Notes under the pieces: model-generated
Told to the model about the DNA's origin: nothing
Database searches by the model: none
The model's input: the letters and a program-made list of their open reading frames with translations, nothing else
Part shown: piece by piece, positions 1-8,720 of the stretch
Layout of the letters: each line of letters starts with the position of its first letter
Position numbering within the stretch: position 1 is the first letter of the stretch
Assembly: GCF_001701045.1 (NCBI RefSeq)
Contig: NZ_CP016757.1
Location: forward strand, 2,754,219 to 2,818,218
Direction of reading: 5' to 3'
Length of the DNA: 64,000 nt
From: Cloacibacillus porcorum
GTDB taxonomy: Bacteria; Synergistota; Synergistia; Synergistales; Synergistaceae
Made by a program: the position numbers and the translations under genes

Positions 1-209
1 ACGTGGTTGCCGTTCGTGAGGATGTCGATACCGGAGGAGAAGAGCTCTTTCATCACCTTTTCGGTGAGTCCGAAGCCACCGGCGCTGTTTTCCCCGTTGG
101 CGATGATGAAATCAAAACCGCCGTATTCTTCCTTAAGCCTGGGGATCTCCCGGGCCGCCGCTTCGCGGCCTGGGCGCCCCATGATATCGCCGATGAATAA
201 TATGCGCAC
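1..209 (-). CDS. ymdB: YmdB-family metallophosphoesterase (TIGR00282 type), N-terminal part, cut by window edge
   Basis: Only the first 69 codons are in the window. The protein opens with a beta strand and GD motif (RILFIGDIMGRPGR), then ANGENSAGG and a closing TNGNH. These are the metal-binding blocks of the YmdB/TIGR00282 calcineurin-like phosphoesterases, a family reported to hydrolyse 2',3'-cyclic nucleotides. The start is GTG at 209, nine bases after the rny stop, so the two genes are cotranscribed. The rny-ymdB pairing is widely conserved and supports both calls. The C-terminal half and the rest of the metal site lie beyond base 1. Confidence 0.85.
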   Translation of the reverse strand, partial: MRILFIGDIMGRPGREAAAREIPRLKEEYGGFDFIIANGENSAGGFGLTEKVMKELFSSGIDILTNGNH

Positions 210-218
210 GGGCAGCGC

Positions 219-1760
219 CTATTTCGCGTATTCCACGGCGCGGGTCTCCCTTATCAGGGTGACCTTTATCTGCCCGGGATATCTGAGCTCTTCCTCGATC
301 TTGCGCGCGATATCGTATGCGAGCTTCTGCATCTCGCCGTCGTCAGTGACGGTGGGAGCCACCGCCACGCGCACTTCGCGTCCCGCCTGGATCGCAAAGG
401 CCTTGCTGACACCCGAGAAGGTCTTTGCGACCTCTTCGAGTTTTTCAAGGCGTTTCACATAGGCGTCGAGGCTTTCGCGGCGCGCGCCGGGACGTGAGGC
501 GGAGACGGCGTCCGCCGCCGCTACGAGTACGGCGTAGATCGTCAGAGGTTCTTCGTCTTCGTGGTGCGAGGCTATCGCGTTCACGATATCGGGGCTCTCG
601 CCGTAGCGTTTTGCCAGGTCGGCTCCGATCTTCGCGTGCGTACCCTCTATCTGGTGGTCAACAGCCTTGCCTATATCATGTAAAAGCCCTGCTCTGCGGG
701 CCTTCAATTCATCGAGTCCCAGCTCAGCCGCCATCACGCCCGATAGATGCGCCACTTCAAGGCTGTGGGCGAGGGCGTTCTGTCCGTAGCTGGTGCGGTA
801 ACGCAGTTGTCCGATAATTTTTGCCAGTTCACCATGCATGTTTTTGATGCCCGTTTCGAGAAGCGCCTCTTCGGCGGTCTCAAGAATCTGGACCTGAACG
901 TCCTTCTCCGCCCGCTCTATTATTTCCTCTATGCGGGCCGGGTGGATCCTGCCGTCGACGACCAGTCTCTCAAGCGAGAGGCGGGCCACTTCGCGGCGTA
1001 CGGGATCAAAGCTGCTCAGCGTGACGGCCTCCGGGGTGTCGTCGACGATGAGGTCGACTCCGGTGAGCGTTTCAAAAGTCCTGATGTTGCGGCCTTCGCG
1101 TCCGATGATGCGCCCCTTCATCTCGTCGGATGGGAGATTAACGACGCTTACAACCACGTCGGATGCGAATTCGACGCTGCAGCGCTGAATGGCGGTCGCG
1201 ATGACCTCCTGCGCTTTACGGTCAGCTTCGCGTTTCGCGCGCTCTTCAAGCTCTTTGAGACGCAGCCCGATCAAATGGTTCGCATCGGACTCCACCTCGG
1301 CAAGAAGCTGCTCACGCGCCTCTTCACGCGTCAGCTGGGCAATCTGTTCCAGCTTCGCGATTAGTTCCTGTTCCTGCGCAGAGAGCCTGTTCAGCTTTTC
1401 CTGCACATGTTCGTTGCGGTTCTTAAGTTCTTCTTCTTTGCGGCTGATGTTCTCAATCTTCTTGTCGAGATTTTCTTCCTTCTGTTCCAGACGGCGCTCG
1501 GAACGCTGGATTTCTCCGCGGCGTTCTTTTGTGTCGCGGTCAAGCTCCTGTCTCAGCCGGTGTATCTCTTCTTTGCCCTCGGCGAGAATGTCGCGCTTCG
1601 CAATTTCGGCCTTCTTAGTGGCCTCCTGTATAATGCGCTCGGATTCCGAAAGGGCTCCTCTGAATTTTTTTTCTTCGCTTTTTTTGTGATATGTAAAACC
1701 TACCAGGGCGCCTACGGCGAGTCCGGTGATTATACATAGTACAGCTGTGGTAAATTCCAT
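219..1760 (-). CDS. rny: Ribonuclease Y
   Basis: Membrane-anchored endoribonuclease that starts mRNA decay. The 513 residues show an N-terminal transmembrane helix (about 4-22), then a long charged coiled coil (about 28-200). A KH domain follows (GRIIGREGRNIR, about 220-230), then an HD domain (HSLEVAH; LLHDIGKA at about 359; ASHHEDEEP) holding the metal-binding His/Asp residues, and the C-terminal RNase Y domain. Length is typical of the family. The ATG is preceded by a good ribosome site (GAGGTGAAAGGA) and by an extended -10 promoter. The gene is followed at once by ymdB. Confidence 0.97.
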   Translation of the reverse strand: MEFTTAVLCIITGLAVGALVGFTYHKKSEEKKFRGALSESERIIQEATKKAEIAKRDILAEGKEEIHRLRQELDRDTKERRGEIQRSERRLEQKEENLDKKIENISRKEEELKNRNEHVQEKLNRLSAQEQELIAKLEQIAQLTREEAREQLLAEVESDANHLIGLRLKELEERAKREADRKAQEVIATAIQRCSVEFASDVVVSVVNLPSDEMKGRIIGREGRNIRTFETLTGVDLIVDDTPEAVTLSSFDPVRREVARLSLERLVVDGRIHPARIEEIIERAEKDVQVQILETAEEALLETGIKNMHGELAKIIGQLRYRTSYGQNALAHSLEVAHLSGVMAAELGLDELKARRAGLLHDIGKAVDHQIEGTHAKIGADLAKRYGESPDIVNAIASHHEDEEPLTIYAVLVAAADAVSASRPGARRESLDAYVKRLEKLEEVAKTFSGVSKAFAIQAGREVRVAVAPTVTDDGEMQKLAYDIARKIEEELRYPGQIKVTLIRETRAVEYAK

Positions 1761-1823
1761 TTTCCTTTCACCTCATTATTCTTTTGTCATGGTCCATTTT
1801 AAGTTTTGTTTGTCAGACGTAAA

Positions 1824-1832
1824 ATTATATCA
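1824..1832 (-). promoter_or_regulatory. Extended -10 promoter for rny
   Basis: On the minus strand the sequence reads TGATATAAT, a perfect extended -10 (TGnTATAAT) about 64 bases before the rny ATG. No good -35 sits at 17-18 bases, as expected for extended -10 promoters. A TTGGCA lies further upstream but is too distant (26 bases). Confidence 0.5.
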
Positions 1833-1878
1833 GATAAAATCAATAATGAATTTTATGCCAACGTCTGGTATTGTACAT

Positions 1879-1901
1879 AAAAAACGTCTCTTTCACAAGA
1901 G
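1879..1901 (-). terminator. Weak intrinsic terminator after the hybrid kinase gene
   Basis: Minus-strand hairpin CTCTT-GTGA-AAGAG, then ACG and six T. It lies about 55 bases past the kinase stop and just before the rny promoter. The stem is only 5 bp, so strength is uncertain. Confidence 0.35.
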
Positions 1902-1955
1902 GTAGGTTCAAAGCCTCCAAGCGCCCCATAAAATCCTCCGCGCGGAACGCAGACG

Positions 1956-4595
1956 CTACCGCGCTGATGACCGGCAGACGCTGAGCGCGGCAGTAACTTT
2001 CCTGAAATCTATCGGCTTAACGATATACTCGTCAATGCCGGCCTCCTGTGCCAAACGGATGTCCTCCTCAAAGGCGTTGGCGGATAGCGCGATTATCGGC
2101 GTTCTTTTTCTTCCGCCAATCTCCAGCGCGCGGATACGGCGTGAAGCCTCAAGGCCGTCCATCACCGGCATACGGATGTCCATCAGGATACAGCCGTAGT
2201 ATCCCCCCGGCGCCTCGGCATATTTATTGACGGCCACAGCGCCGTTATCCGCGGTATCGACAAAAGCACCTTTGAAAGTCAGGAAGGATTTCGCGATCTC
2301 CATATTAATTTCGTTGTCTTCGACGAGAAGAATCCTCATACCGCGAAGATTATCTATGTCAGCAACGGCTCCGGAGAGCTGTTCTTCCGCTCCGCAGCGG
2401 AGCGGCTCCCTGTCGGCTGCCAGCACAGGCAGCATGACCTCAAAGCTGCTCATCTCACCCTTTTTACTGCGGACGGAGACCGTGCCGTCCATCAGCTTCA
2501 CCAGGCTGTAGACGATGGCAAGGCCAAGTCCCGTACCCTCGAGGTTCCTCGCCCCGCCGGATTTTTCCTGCTCAAAGGGCAGGAAGAGTCTCTCCATAAA
2601 TTCCTCCGAAATACCGCAGCCGGTATCGGTCACAGAGAATAACAGTTTCGTATATTTACCGTCTCGTCCGCCTTCCTTCACCGAGAGCGTGACCTCCCCG
2701 CCTTGAGGCGTGAATTTAACGGCATTCGTCAGCAGATTAAGCAGTATCTGATGTATCTTCGTCACATCGCCGTCATAGGAGTCACACACATTTTCCAGCC
2801 CCGTGCAGCGGTAGGTGATGTTTTTATCCGCAACCTGCGTCTCGATAATCTGCCAAAGGCCGCCGAAGAGTTCTTCGAGTTTGAAGGATTCGATATCCAG
2901 GCGGATCTTGCCGCTCTCGATCTTCGACATACAGAGGATATCGTTTATCAGTGAAAGCAAATATTTTGACGACTGATCTATCTTCTCAAAGCAGTTTTTT
3001 ACCTCCGCCAAGTCGTCGATACGCATCTGGCCAAGTAAACTCATGCCGATTATCGCGTTCAGCGGCGTACGTATGTCGTGGGATACCCGTGAAAGGAAAT
3101 CCGACTTAGCCTCGCTGGCCGCCTTCGCGGATTCCAGGGCGTCGCGCAGCAGACTATCCTGCCGCAGCTTCTCCGACTTCTGCACATCCAGCACCTTGAT
3201 GACGCCGATCCCCATCAAATCCTCGCCCACCGGATTGTCGACGTGGATAAAGGTGAATGATATCCAGTGATATTTGTCGTCTTCTCCAAGCTGCCGCAGC
3301 TCCATGCCTATCTCGTCACAGCCGCCGGAGACCGCCTTTATGATGTTGGACTGCGTGAATTTTTCGCGGAATTCCGCCCGGTCGTCGGGGTGCAGCGTCT
3401 CTATGACATGGTCGAAGAGCTCTTCGTAGGTAATATCCGACGGAAGCCTGCGGATATAGCCGTCGTCTGCTGTGAGGGTACACCTTCCCTTTGTCAGGTT
3501 AACCGTTGAAATGACGTTGTTGCTGACCATCAGCGCACCGCTGAGAAGCCTGTTTTCAAGCAGCTGTCTGTTTTCCTTCTCTATCTGGATCTGCCTCTCC
3601 GAGGTAACGTCGATTATTATCGCCTGGATGGTCTCTTCATCATACTCGTTACGCAGAGACTGCAGATGGACCGATACCCACCTCTCCCTGCCCCCAGCCG
3701 TTGGAAAACATATTTCAAACTGCCGCGGGCCGTCGCCGACGAGAGAGTCAGCCAGGCCGGGTACGGCAATGATCTTTTCACGGAGTGAGCGAAGATAGGA
3801 GGTAGTGCCCTCTCCTCCGCCGGCCGCCTCAAATATACTTCCCGCCTGCAGGTTCGCAGAGAGGATATCGAACGGTTCACGGCGGCGCAGCTGGATTATC
3901 CCGCATGGCACGCTCTGGTACAGCTGCTGCAGCTGGATCGCCTGGCGGTTCAGCGCGCGGCTGACATCCTGTATCTCCCGCGACTGTTTCTCAAAGGCAT
4001 CCTGAAGGATCCGGTACTGCTCTTTTCCGTAGGTCTCGGGGAAAAGTTCGTCCTCCTCAAGCGCGTCATAGGCGATGGAATGGTGAATGTGGGCAATCTT
4101 CAGCGAACCGTCGGCCTTTCGGCGGTAGACGATCGTGCAGCGCTGATATGAGCTGAGAACGAATCCGTCCTCCTGGCGGCTGTTGAACTCGCTGAATCCC
4201 TCGCATATATAGTGTCCCTCGCACAGCTTGCAGTATTCATATCGCTGGTTTTCAAGAATAACGGGAAACGAGTCGTCCCAGTGATCAAGAAACCATCTGC
4301 TGACCGCTTCACGTCCCTCTGCCTTCTGCTTTCTGCCCCCGCCGATCCAGACCACGTCGTCGTCAAGGTACGAGAGGAGAAAATACAGGTCGTTTTCGGT
4401 AAAGTAACGATTCAATATCTCTCTTGTAAGGCCGATTACTTCTTCTCTTTCGTCGGTCATCTTATCGATATGGCGCGCCCAAAACTGCGGCGACCATCTC
4501 TCCTTTCTCCGGCGGCTGCCGGCCGGCGCGAATACCTTACGCCAGAAGGCGCGGTACCGGGAATTTTTATTTACGAGGCCGCCAGTTCGATCCAA
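1956..4595 (-). CDS. Soluble hybrid sensor histidine kinase: NTF2/SnoaL-like - PAS - PAS - HisKA - HATPase - receiver
   Basis: Two-component sensor of 879 residues with no transmembrane helix, so probably cytosolic. Residues about 50-180 look like an NTF2/SnoaL-fold domain (REILNRYFTENDLYFLLSYL, then DDVVWIGGG). A helical linker (about 205-228) and two PAS-like regions (about 230-335 and 345-470) follow. HisKA carries the phospho-acceptor His in SHDIRTPLN. The HATPase has the N box (LLTNAVKF) and G boxes (DTGCGIS, GTGLGL). The C-terminal receiver has VEDNE and LMDIRMPVMDG with the phospho-Asp. The furthest upstream start is TTG 4595, about 50 bases below a strong promoter. ATG 4460 (residue 46, MTDEREEV) begins just before the NTF2 domain and is an alternative. 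Neither has a good ribosome site. The ligand is unknown. Confidence 0.9.
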   Translation of the reverse strand: MDRTGGLVNKNSRYRAFWRKVFAPAGSRRRKERWSPQFWARHIDKMTDEREEVIGLTREILNRYFTENDLYFLLSYLDDDVVWIGGGRKQKAEGREAVSRWFLDHWDDSFPVILENQRYEYCKLCEGHYICEGFSEFNSRQEDGFVLSSYQRCTIVYRRKADGSLKIAHIHHSIAYDALEEDELFPETYGKEQYRILQDAFEKQSREIQDVSRALNRQAIQLQQLYQSVPCGIIQLRRREPFDILSANLQAGSIFEAAGGGEGTTSYLRSLREKIIAVPGLADSLVGDGPRQFEICFPTAGGRERWVSVHLQSLRNEYDEETIQAIIIDVTSERQIQIEKENRQLLENRLLSGALMVSNNVISTVNLTKGRCTLTADDGYIRRLPSDITYEELFDHVIETLHPDDRAEFREKFTQSNIIKAVSGGCDEIGMELRQLGEDDKYHWISFTFIHVDNPVGEDLMGIGVIKVLDVQKSEKLRQDSLLRDALESAKAASEAKSDFLSRVSHDIRTPLNAIIGMSLLGQMRIDDLAEVKNCFEKIDQSSKYLLSLINDILCMSKIESGKIRLDIESFKLEELFGGLWQIIETQVADKNITYRCTGLENVCDSYDGDVTKIHQILLNLLTNAVKFTPQGGEVTLSVKEGGRDGKYTKLLFSVTDTGCGISEEFMERLFLPFEQEKSGGARNLEGTGLGLAIVYSLVKLMDGTVSVRSKKGEMSSFEVMLPVLAADREPLRCGAEEQLSGAVADIDNLRGMRILLVEDNEINMEIAKSFLTFKGAFVDTADNGAVAVNKYAEAPGGYYGCILMDIRMPVMDGLEASRRIRALEIGGRKRTPIIALSANAFEEDIRLAQEAGIDEYIVKPIDFRKVTAALSVCRSSAR

Positions 4596-4650
4596 TGTCA
4601 GCGTATACAGGATATTTTACTGGCCGTTAAGCTTTTTCTCGACGTTTTTT

Positions 4651-4679
4651 ATGATATCCAGATAGCCACCGTATGTCAA
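4651..4679 (-). promoter_or_regulatory. Sigma-70-type promoter of the hybrid kinase gene
   Basis: On the minus strand, TTGACA (4679-4674), a 17-base spacer and TATCAT (4656-4651). Transcription would start near 4644, about 50 bases before the TTG start at 4595 and 185 before the ATG at 4460. Confidence 0.6.
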
Positions 4680-5065
4680 TTGACGGGAAAATCAGTACAT
4701 TGAGGGGCAACACACGATACAGGAATAAAAGGGGAAAGACAGAGGGGAGGGCGCGCGGCGGCGTTATAAAAAAATAAACGCCGCTGTGTCCAGGTTGACC
4801 GGATTAGGCTTACGAAAAGCCGCCGCCGTAACTCTGGACTTGGTATGCGGGCGCAAGCGGCCCTTATCTGCGGCGTTATCAATAACAGTGTGCGGCCGTA
4901 AGTTTTTTTACAAACAAGGTCGAGAAATTTTTTGTGATTTTTTGCGGCCTCTTATGGGGGGCGGAGCATCGTTATTTTATTTTCAGCGGGCGGTAGTAAT
5001 GCGCATGGGCGGTTTTTTTATAAATATTTTTTACTTTAAGAAGCGACTTTTTTAACATCTTTATT
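4680..5065. other. Intergenic region between recG and the kinase promoter
   Basis: About 385 bases with no convincing gene. It holds a hairpin with an 8-bp GC stem (GCGGCGTT at 4758-4765, AACGCCGC at 4777-4784) and an A-rich loop on the plus strand. The 3' part (about 4900-5060) has long T runs on the plus strand. Short frames on both strands have low-complexity translations and no ribosome sites. No clear terminator for recG was found. Confidence 0.5.
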
Positions 5066-7129
5066 TCAGGAGAGCTCCTCCGCGCGCATGGCGGCGATCT
5101 TTTCGCGCATGGCGCAGGGCAGCGCCTCCAGCCCCTCTTTTTCGAGAAATTCCCGCGCGTCGTCCCGCGCAGTCTCCGCGAGAAGATAGTCTTTTTGCAG
5201 GTCGGCGACCCTGAAGCGGGCGAGGCCGTGCTGCGCCGTGCCGGTGATCTCTCCCGCGCCCCGCAGCTCTAGGTCGGCCTTCGCGATCTCAAAACCGTCG
5301 TTGGTGGAGGCAAATATCCGCAGCCGTTCGTTGTCTTCCGGCAAAAGTGAGAGCAGCACGCATAGGCCGCGCCGCGTCCCACGCCCGACCCGGCCCCGCA
5401 GCTGGTGCAGCTGGGAGAGGCCGTAGCGTTCGGGAGATTCGATGACGATCACGGTCGCCTCCGGCACGTCCACCCCAACTTCAAGAACGGTGGTGCCGAC
5501 AAGCAGCTGTGAAAGGCCGGAACGAAAGCCGGCGATCGCCGCCTCTTTATCAGCGCTTTCCATCTGCCCGTGTATCAGGGACATCTTCACCGGGGGAAGT
5601 TTTTTCTCAAGCCATTCAAAGCGTTTCACCGCCGCAGGCAAGTCCGAGCCGTCGTCTTCCTCGACGCGCGGGCAGATCCAGTAGACGCGGCCCCCGGAGA
5701 GTATCTCTGCGGCGATAAAGCGCAGCAGCTTCGCCAGCTGGTCCCTGCCGATTATCCGCGTCTCTACGGGCGCGCGTCCCGCCGGTTTATCCTCGATCAC
5801 CGAGATGTCGAGGTCGCCGTACAGCGTAAGGGCCATCGTCCGCGGTATCGGGGTGGCGCTCATCATGATCAGGTGCGGTTTCGCGCCGCTTTTGAGCAGC
5901 CGCGCGCGCTGGCGCACGCCGAAGCGCTGCTGTTCGTCGATGATTACCGCGCCGAGGTTTTTAAATTTGATCTCGTCGGAGAGCAGCGCCTGAGTGCCGG
6001 TGACGACGCTAAGGGAGCCGTCGGCCGCGCCGCTCAGCACCGCGCGGCGCTCCCGCGCCGGCAGCTGCGACTTTATCAGCGCGCATCCAACGCCGAGCGG
6101 GGCGAGGTATTTTGCCGTCTGCGCGTGCAGCTGCTCCGCGAGCACCTCCGTGGGGGCCAGCACCGCGCACTGCGCGCCGCTGTCACAGAGACCGGCGGCG
6201 AAGGCGATGGCGACAAGGGTCTTGCCGGAGCCGACATCCCCCTGAATAAGACGCGATATAGGGCGCCCCGACGCGCCGTCGGCGAATATTTCGTCGATTA
6301 CGCGTCTCTGCGAGGCGGTCAGAGAAAACGGGAGTGAGGCGGTCATCGCCTCAAAAAGAGCTCCTCTTTTTAGGAGTACGGCGGAACTTTCCGCGCGCTC
6401 CTTTCGCGAGGCGGCGAGGGTAAGCTGGAGGGTAAAGAGTTCTCCGTAGGCTAAGCGCCGGCGCGCCTCTTTCCAGCTCTCGGGTGATTCCGGCATGTGC
6501 ATCTCATATATCGCCCGCGATATTGGCATAAGGGCGTTTTTTTCAATCAGGCACGAGGGCAGCTCTTCCTCCGCCTGGTTGTGATATTGTTCCACAAGAG
6601 CGCGGGCGATACCGCGGAACCATTTCTGCGGAAGCCCCTCAGTTGAGGGATATACCGGCACGATGCCTGCGAAGGGGCTTTTTTCGCCCTTATCTTTCAC
6701 AACTTCAAATTCCGGCTCCGTCATCTCAAATACGGAGGACCTCAGGGAGGGCGTGCCGTATAACGCCACCGGCGTATCTTTCGCAAGGGTATTCTCAAGT
6801 CCCCTGCGGTTGAACCACACGGCGTCAAGAAAACCGCTGCCGTCCGAGAGGCGGCAGGTTATCAGACGCCGCCCGCGTCCGGGAAGCGGCCGGACATCAA
6901 CTCCGCAGACCGTGGCATAGACGACCGCCGGAGCTCCGGGTACAAGCTCCGTGATCTTCTTTACGCTTCGGCGGTCCTCATAGCGGCGCGGGAAGAGGTA
7001 GAGCATATCCTCCACAGTCCGCAGGCCGAGCTTCTCAAGCAGCGCGCTTCTGCGCTGCCCGACGCCTTTAAGCGCCGAGAGCGGCAGGGAGAGGTTTTTT
7101 TCCGCTGTTTTTCTATCCAAACGGCTCAC
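5066..7129 (-). CDS. recG: ATP-dependent DNA helicase RecG
   Basis: Branch-migration helicase that remodels stalled forks and Holliday junctions. The 687 residues include the N-terminal wedge/OB-fold part (about 15-200; GVGQRRSALLEKLGL, YLFPRRYEDR). The motor follows: Walker A GDVGSGKT, IIDEQQRFG (motif II), MSATPIPRTMAL (motif III), and the helicase C half with TTVLEVGVDVPEA and QLRGRVGRG. The C-terminal region LELRGAGEITGTAQHG is typical of RecG. The start is GTG 7129 with only a weak ribosome site. It lies 184 bases after divIVA and is probably the last gene of that run. Confidence 0.97.
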   Translation of the reverse strand: MSRLDRKTAEKNLSLPLSALKGVGQRRSALLEKLGLRTVEDMLYLFPRRYEDRRSVKKITELVPGAPAVVYATVCGVDVRPLPGRGRRLITCRLSDGSGFLDAVWFNRRGLENTLAKDTPVALYGTPSLRSSVFEMTEPEFEVVKDKGEKSPFAGIVPVYPSTEGLPQKWFRGIARALVEQYHNQAEEELPSCLIEKNALMPISRAIYEMHMPESPESWKEARRRLAYGELFTLQLTLAASRKERAESSAVLLKRGALFEAMTASLPFSLTASQRRVIDEIFADGASGRPISRLIQGDVGSGKTLVAIAFAAGLCDSGAQCAVLAPTEVLAEQLHAQTAKYLAPLGVGCALIKSQLPARERRAVLSGAADGSLSVVTGTQALLSDEIKFKNLGAVIIDEQQRFGVRQRARLLKSGAKPHLIMMSATPIPRTMALTLYGDLDISVIEDKPAGRAPVETRIIGRDQLAKLLRFIAAEILSGGRVYWICPRVEEDDGSDLPAAVKRFEWLEKKLPPVKMSLIHGQMESADKEAAIAGFRSGLSQLLVGTTVLEVGVDVPEATVIVIESPERYGLSQLHQLRGRVGRGTRRGLCVLLSLLPEDNERLRIFASTNDGFEIAKADLELRGAGEITGTAQHGLARFRVADLQKDYLLAETARDDAREFLEKEGLEALPCAMREKIAAMRAEELS

Positions 7130-7313
7130 ATCTCAACAGACCCGGGCGCACAAAAAGACCGGACACATCATATAATTTTCGACAGGGGTTATGAACTGCT
7201 CCATAGTGTTTTTAGCCGGGCAAAGCTTCCGCGGACAAAGCACCCCCCACTGCTCCGGGCAAAGACTTGTCGGAGAGATATACAGGGACGGCCTCTTTGC
7301 GGCGGGTATTGTC

Positions 7314-7949
7314 TTAGGCTCCCTTATTGGAGCCCATCAGATCCCGCGGGTCGACGCCAAGGATGCCGCAGGCCGCCTCAAAATCTTTACGGTCTGATTT
7401 CACCTCAGGTTCGGCTGGAAGCTCCTCAGGCTCCTCTTCGGGCTGAGGCTTTTCCATTCCCTCCAGCACGCTGTCCACCGCTCCCGACAGTTGGGAGGAG
7501 CCAAGCGCCTGGTTGAGCTGGGTATCGAATTTCGCGAGAATGCCGCGGAATTCCTGCGCGTACATGTCGCGGATGTTGCGTATCTGCTCGACCCCAGCGC
7601 GCAGGCGGTCGGCCTCGGCGGCGGCCTCGCGGCACATCTCCTCCGCCTGTTCGCGCGCGTCGGAGAGTATCTTGTTTGCCTGCTCGCGCGCGCTCTTCAC
7701 GCGCTCGTCGGCGCTCTTCTGCGCCATGAGCAGCGCCTCATGGAGCACGTCTTTCATGCGTTCGTATTCGGCAAGGCTCTCCTGCTTCGCCGCGAGCTCG
7801 CGCTCAAGTTCTTTGTTTTTCTGGTTGTAGCTCTGCAGGGTCTCCGCCACGTGATCGAGAAATTCGTCGACCTCGGCGGCATCGTAGCCGCGGAGGCTCT
7901 TTTTGAATGACTGGTTCACAACATCAAGCGAGGTCAAGTATTCGGACAT
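7314..7949 (-). CDS. divIVA: DivIVA-family cell division/polarity protein
   Basis: The N-terminus (LTSLDVVNQSFKKSLRGYDAAEVDEFLDHV) is the DivIVA lipid-binding signature, here F-x-K-x-x-x-GYD-xx-EVDxFLD. Residues about 38-150 form a long coiled coil rich in Glu, Lys and Gln. The C-terminal third is acidic and Pro-rich, then a short tail. In other bacteria DivIVA coiled coils bind curved membrane at septa and poles and recruit partners. Its neighbours yggS (ylmE) and the HlyD-like gene match the division-linked ylm cluster of Firmicutes-type genomes. A clear AAAGGAG ribosome site precedes the ATG. Confidence 0.93.
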   Translation of the reverse strand: MSEYLTSLDVVNQSFKKSLRGYDAAEVDEFLDHVAETLQSYNQKNKELERELAAKQESLAEYERMKDVLHEALLMAQKSADERVKSAREQANKILSDAREQAEEMCREAAAEADRLRAGVEQIRNIRDMYAQEFRGILAKFDTQLNQALGSSQLSGAVDSVLEGMEKPQPEEEPEELPAEPEVKSDRKDFEAACGILGVDPRDLMGSNKGA

Positions 7950-8015
7950 TTTTTCTGCTCCTTTCCTTTATGAAAACAACTATGAGAAATACCCTCGGCG
8001 CGCAGCCAACGGTTT

Positions 8016-8720
8016 CTATCCGTAGTTTCGCGGGCCGAAGATCGCGCTTCCCACACGTACTATCGTGCTGCCCTCTTCGATAGCGGTCATGAAATCGCCG
8101 CTCATGCCCATAGAGAGCTCCGGCAGCGGCAGCCCTGTTGCGCAGCGCAGTTTTTCGCGCAGTTCCCGCAGGCCGCCGAATATTTCGCGCAGGACACATT
8201 CGTCCTCCGTGTCTAAGGCGACGGTCATCAGCCCCTCCACCGAAAGAAGCGGGCAGTCCGTCATCATCCCTTCGAGCAGACGCTCCGCCTCTTCGGGAGC
8301 GACGCCGCTCTTCGCCGCTTCGCGCGACATGTTCACCTCTATATAGACGGGGAATCTGCGCGGCCCCCCCTCGGAGATGACGCGGTTTATCCCGACTGCC
8401 GTCTCCAGCGAGTCTATGCTCTCGATGAGGTCGAAGCTCTCAAGCGCGCGTCTTATCTTGTTGCGCTGCAGGTGGCCGATCATGTGCCAGGGACAGCTCG
8501 CCATTCCCACAGGCCAGACGGCGCGCTTGTTCACGGCCTCCTGTACCTTGTTTTCTCCGATGAGGTCAAGATGAGGCGCCGCCTCCGTCATCATTTCAAC
8601 GGGGTGGTATTTCGTGACGCCCATGAGTTTTATCTCAGAGAGCACACGTCCGCTCTTTTTTGCGGCCAGCGCCATATCCGACCTTATCTTCGCAATATTA
8701 TCCGCAATGTTCATCACCAT
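8016..8720 (-). CDS. yggS: YggS/PROSC-family pyridoxal phosphate homeostasis protein
   Basis: Single-domain PLP-binding protein of 234 residues with the alanine-racemase-type barrel. It helps keep free PLP and amino/keto acid balance. Visible motifs are LMGVTKYHP (the Lys binds PLP), HMIGHLQRNK, EVNMSREAAKSG and the C-terminal phosphate-binding block SMGMSGDF..AI..GST.VRVG..IFG. ATG 8720 overlaps the upstream HlyD-like gene by 7 bases and follows AAGGA at a good distance. An in-frame ATG at 8714 is an alternative. Genes of this family (ylmE) often sit next to divIVA, as here. Confidence 0.95.
   Translation of the reverse strand: MVMNIADNIAKIRSDMALAAKKSGRVLSEIKLMGVTKYHPVEMMTEAAPHLDLIGENKVQEAVNKRAVWPVGMASCPWHMIGHLQRNKIRRALESFDLIESIDSLETAVGINRVISEGGPRRFPVYIEVNMSREAAKSGVAPEEAERLLEGMMTDCPLLSVEGLMTVALDTEDECVLREIFGGLRELREKLRCATGLPLPELSMGMSGDFMTAIEEGSTIVRVGSAIFGPRNYG

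Noticed and set aside
4758-4784. GC hairpin as terminator of recG
   Set aside because: The T/A-rich part is the loop, and no T run follows the stem on the minus strand.
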